DNA of 64,000 bases, taken from assembly GCF_965196975.1 (NCBI RefSeq), contig NZ_OZ239981.1, forward strand, positions 1,674,001 to 1,738,000. Reading direction: 5' to 3'. The notes beneath the pieces are model-generated. The model ran no database searches and had not been told where the DNA came from. It saw only the letters and a program-made list of their open reading frames with translations. Position numbers and translations under genes: made by a program. How positions within the stretch are numbered: position 1 is the first letter of the stretch; each line of letters begins with the position of its first letter. Below, piece after piece: positions 63,395 through 64,000 of this stretch. The DNA is from Endozoicomonas sp965196975 (GTDB lineage: Bacteria; Pseudomonadota; Gammaproteobacteria; Pseudomonadales; Endozoicomonadaceae).

Positions 63395-63757
63395 ATGAAA
63401 AAAACAGCACCTGAAATCGTACGAACCAAGGACTTTATTAAGCTAATTGAGGATAAATATAACGCACCAACGACGTATAAAATGGCTCAGTTATTAGGTG
63501 TCTCTAGAAATACAGTTAAACGCTTTAAGGAAGGAGAAATTATTAAGCATGCCTCAATAATGGTAAAGGTTTCAGAGCTATTGGACGTTGACTTAAGCTA
63601 CGTGATTTACAACATTTTGGCCGAGGAAGCCGAAAAGGACGGTGAACAGGACGTTGCACAGTCGTTTGTGCAAACTGCACAACAATACGCCCCTATCGGA
63701 ATTGCCATAACTGCTTGTTTTTGTTTGCTTTTCCTGCCTTATATTAGCTTTGTCTAA
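63395..63757 (+). CDS. phage repressor-like HTH protein with membrane tail
   Basis: 120 residues. HTH 'TTYKMAQLLGVSRNTVKRFK' at about 27-46, a short dimerisation-like region ('MVKVSELLDVDLSYVIYNIL'), and a C-terminal hydrophobic helix ('IGIAITACFCLLFLPYISFV'). It resembles small phage-related HTH proteins (DUF3693 type, from memory). A membrane-anchored regulator is unusual and could sense the envelope. It is the only rightward gene at this end and stops next to attR. Confidence 0.78.
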   Translation: MKKTAPEIVRTKDFIKLIEDKYNAPTTYKMAQLLGVSRNTVKRFKEGEIIKHASIMVKVSELLDVDLSYVIYNILAEEAEKDGEQDVAQSFVQTAQQYAPIGIAITACFCLLFLPYISFV

Positions 63758-63758
63758 T

Positions 63759-63786
63759 TTAACGCGTAATATATATTATGCGAAAT
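63759..63786 (+). other. attR: second dif-like site at the prophage right end
   Basis: XerD-side arm TTAACGCGTAA (63759-63769), spacer TATATA (63770-63775), XerC arm TTATGCGAAAT (63776-63786). Spacer and XerC arm equal those of attL; the XerD arm is degenerate, as expected for a phage-borne half. Confidence 0.85.
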
Positions 63787-63867
63787 TAGGCTATAATTCA
63801 TTGGACTTTATTTTTTGATAGATAAAAACTATCAGTATTCTCACTATTGGAAATTGATAAATGTCAA

Positions 63868-64000
63868 ATGCAAAGGAAAAATGAATACCACTTCAATAGA
63901 TTTTATCTATCGTTAAACCCGATTTTAACCCCTGAATTGCAAAAAAGACTCGATTGCCAACAGCATGGTTCGCCCTTTTTTGAGGGTTTTAATAACCATA
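63868..64000 (+). CDS. possible partial gene at the window edge
   Basis: An ATG at 63868 opens a frame that stays open to the last base (44 codons, 'MQRKNEYHFNRFYLSLNPIL' onward). There is no convincing ribosome site and no family. It lies just outside the prophage and could be host or a second element at dif. The 81 bases before it (63787-63867) show nothing else. Confidence 0.25.
   Translation, partial: MQRKNEYHFNRFYLSLNPILTPELQKRLDCQQHGSPFFEGFNNH

Larger units (their letters stand above)
52057..63775. mobile_element. PM2-like (corticovirus-type) prophage integrated at dif
   Basis: An 11.7 kb element bounded by two dif-like sites, close to the 10 kb genome of PM2. Contents include a double jelly-roll capsid protein, packaging ATPase, HUH replication protein, repressor-like and HTH regulators, a peptidoglycan hydrolase, and about ten small proteins with one membrane helix each, as expected for a phage with an internal lipid membrane. 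No tail, portal, terminase or integrase gene is present. All genes but two run leftward with short gaps or overlaps, and no frameshift is seen, so it looks complete. PM2-related prophages are known in aquatic bacteria; Xer-dependent insertion is inferred from the flanks. Confidence 0.88.

Noticed and set aside
52057..63775. Filamentous (CTX-like) phage, as expected for an element at dif
   Set aside because: No Zot-type protein or minor coat adsorption protein is seen; the capsid candidate is a 270-residue beta protein like PM2 P2 and the initiator is of the two-tyrosine GpA type.
1..64000. tRNA, rRNA or riboswitch genes
   Set aside because: Reading through the intergenic regions I found no convincing tRNA cloverleaf, rRNA segment or known riboswitch core; a covariance-model scan could still find one.

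Overview
The window looks like chromosome from a marine, host-associated gammaproteobacterium, most likely near Endozoicomonas (Oceanospirillales). This is inference: the housekeeping block mltD-gloB-methyltransferase-rnhA-dnaQ has the order known from E. coli and relatives, while the surroundings carry eukaryotic-like proteins, many insertion sequences and several decayed genes, as in invertebrate symbionts. A near-perfect Xer dif site at 52040-52067 places the right part of the window at the chromosome replication terminus.

Layout. (1) 1-12453: a very large gene for a SET-domain (protein methyltransferase-like) protein with nuclear-localisation-like basic clusters, broken into four pieces by two direct ISKra4-type insertions and one IS3 element that itself carries a third ISKra4-type copy. 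It is followed by an intact 836-codon gene that shares a conserved region with its C-terminal part. Both are candidate secreted effectors. (2) 12516-22356: two tandem YejA-like peptide-binding proteins, then mltD, gloB, a YafS-like methyltransferase, rnhA, dnaQ, nudC and a GFA-family protein. (3) 22380-28831: a leftward type IV pilus minor-pilin cluster (fimT-like, pilV, pilW, pilX, pilY1, pilE) in which pilV has a frameshift and pilY1 an in-frame stop. (4) 29010-36396: an SCP2 protein, sohB, an antiporter, a sulfite reductase gene split by an IS66 element, its DUF934 partner, and a DUF2970 protein. (5) 36468-51964: two tandem paralogous secreted proteins of unknown function, a KefB-type antiporter, a glutaredoxin-like protein, fieF, tatD, a MOSC protein, an RND pump whose membrane-fusion gene is frameshifted, a His-rich secreted protein and xthA.

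(6) 52057-63775: the most interesting part, an apparently complete 11.7 kb prophage of a tailless, membrane-containing phage related to corticovirus PM2. It has a PM2-P2-like double jelly-roll major capsid protein, an FtsK/HerA-type packaging ATPase, a two-tyrosine HUH rolling-circle replication protein, many small one-helix membrane proteins, and a virion-type peptidoglycan hydrolase. It has no integrase gene and is flanked by two dif-like sites, so it appears to enter the chromosome through the host XerC/XerD recombinases, as CTX-type filamentous phages do. Nearly all its genes form one leftward overlapping transcription unit, with a repressor-like gene divergent at the right end and a phage HTH protein at the left end. 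An array of five hairpins lies between that HTH gene and the late-operon terminator.
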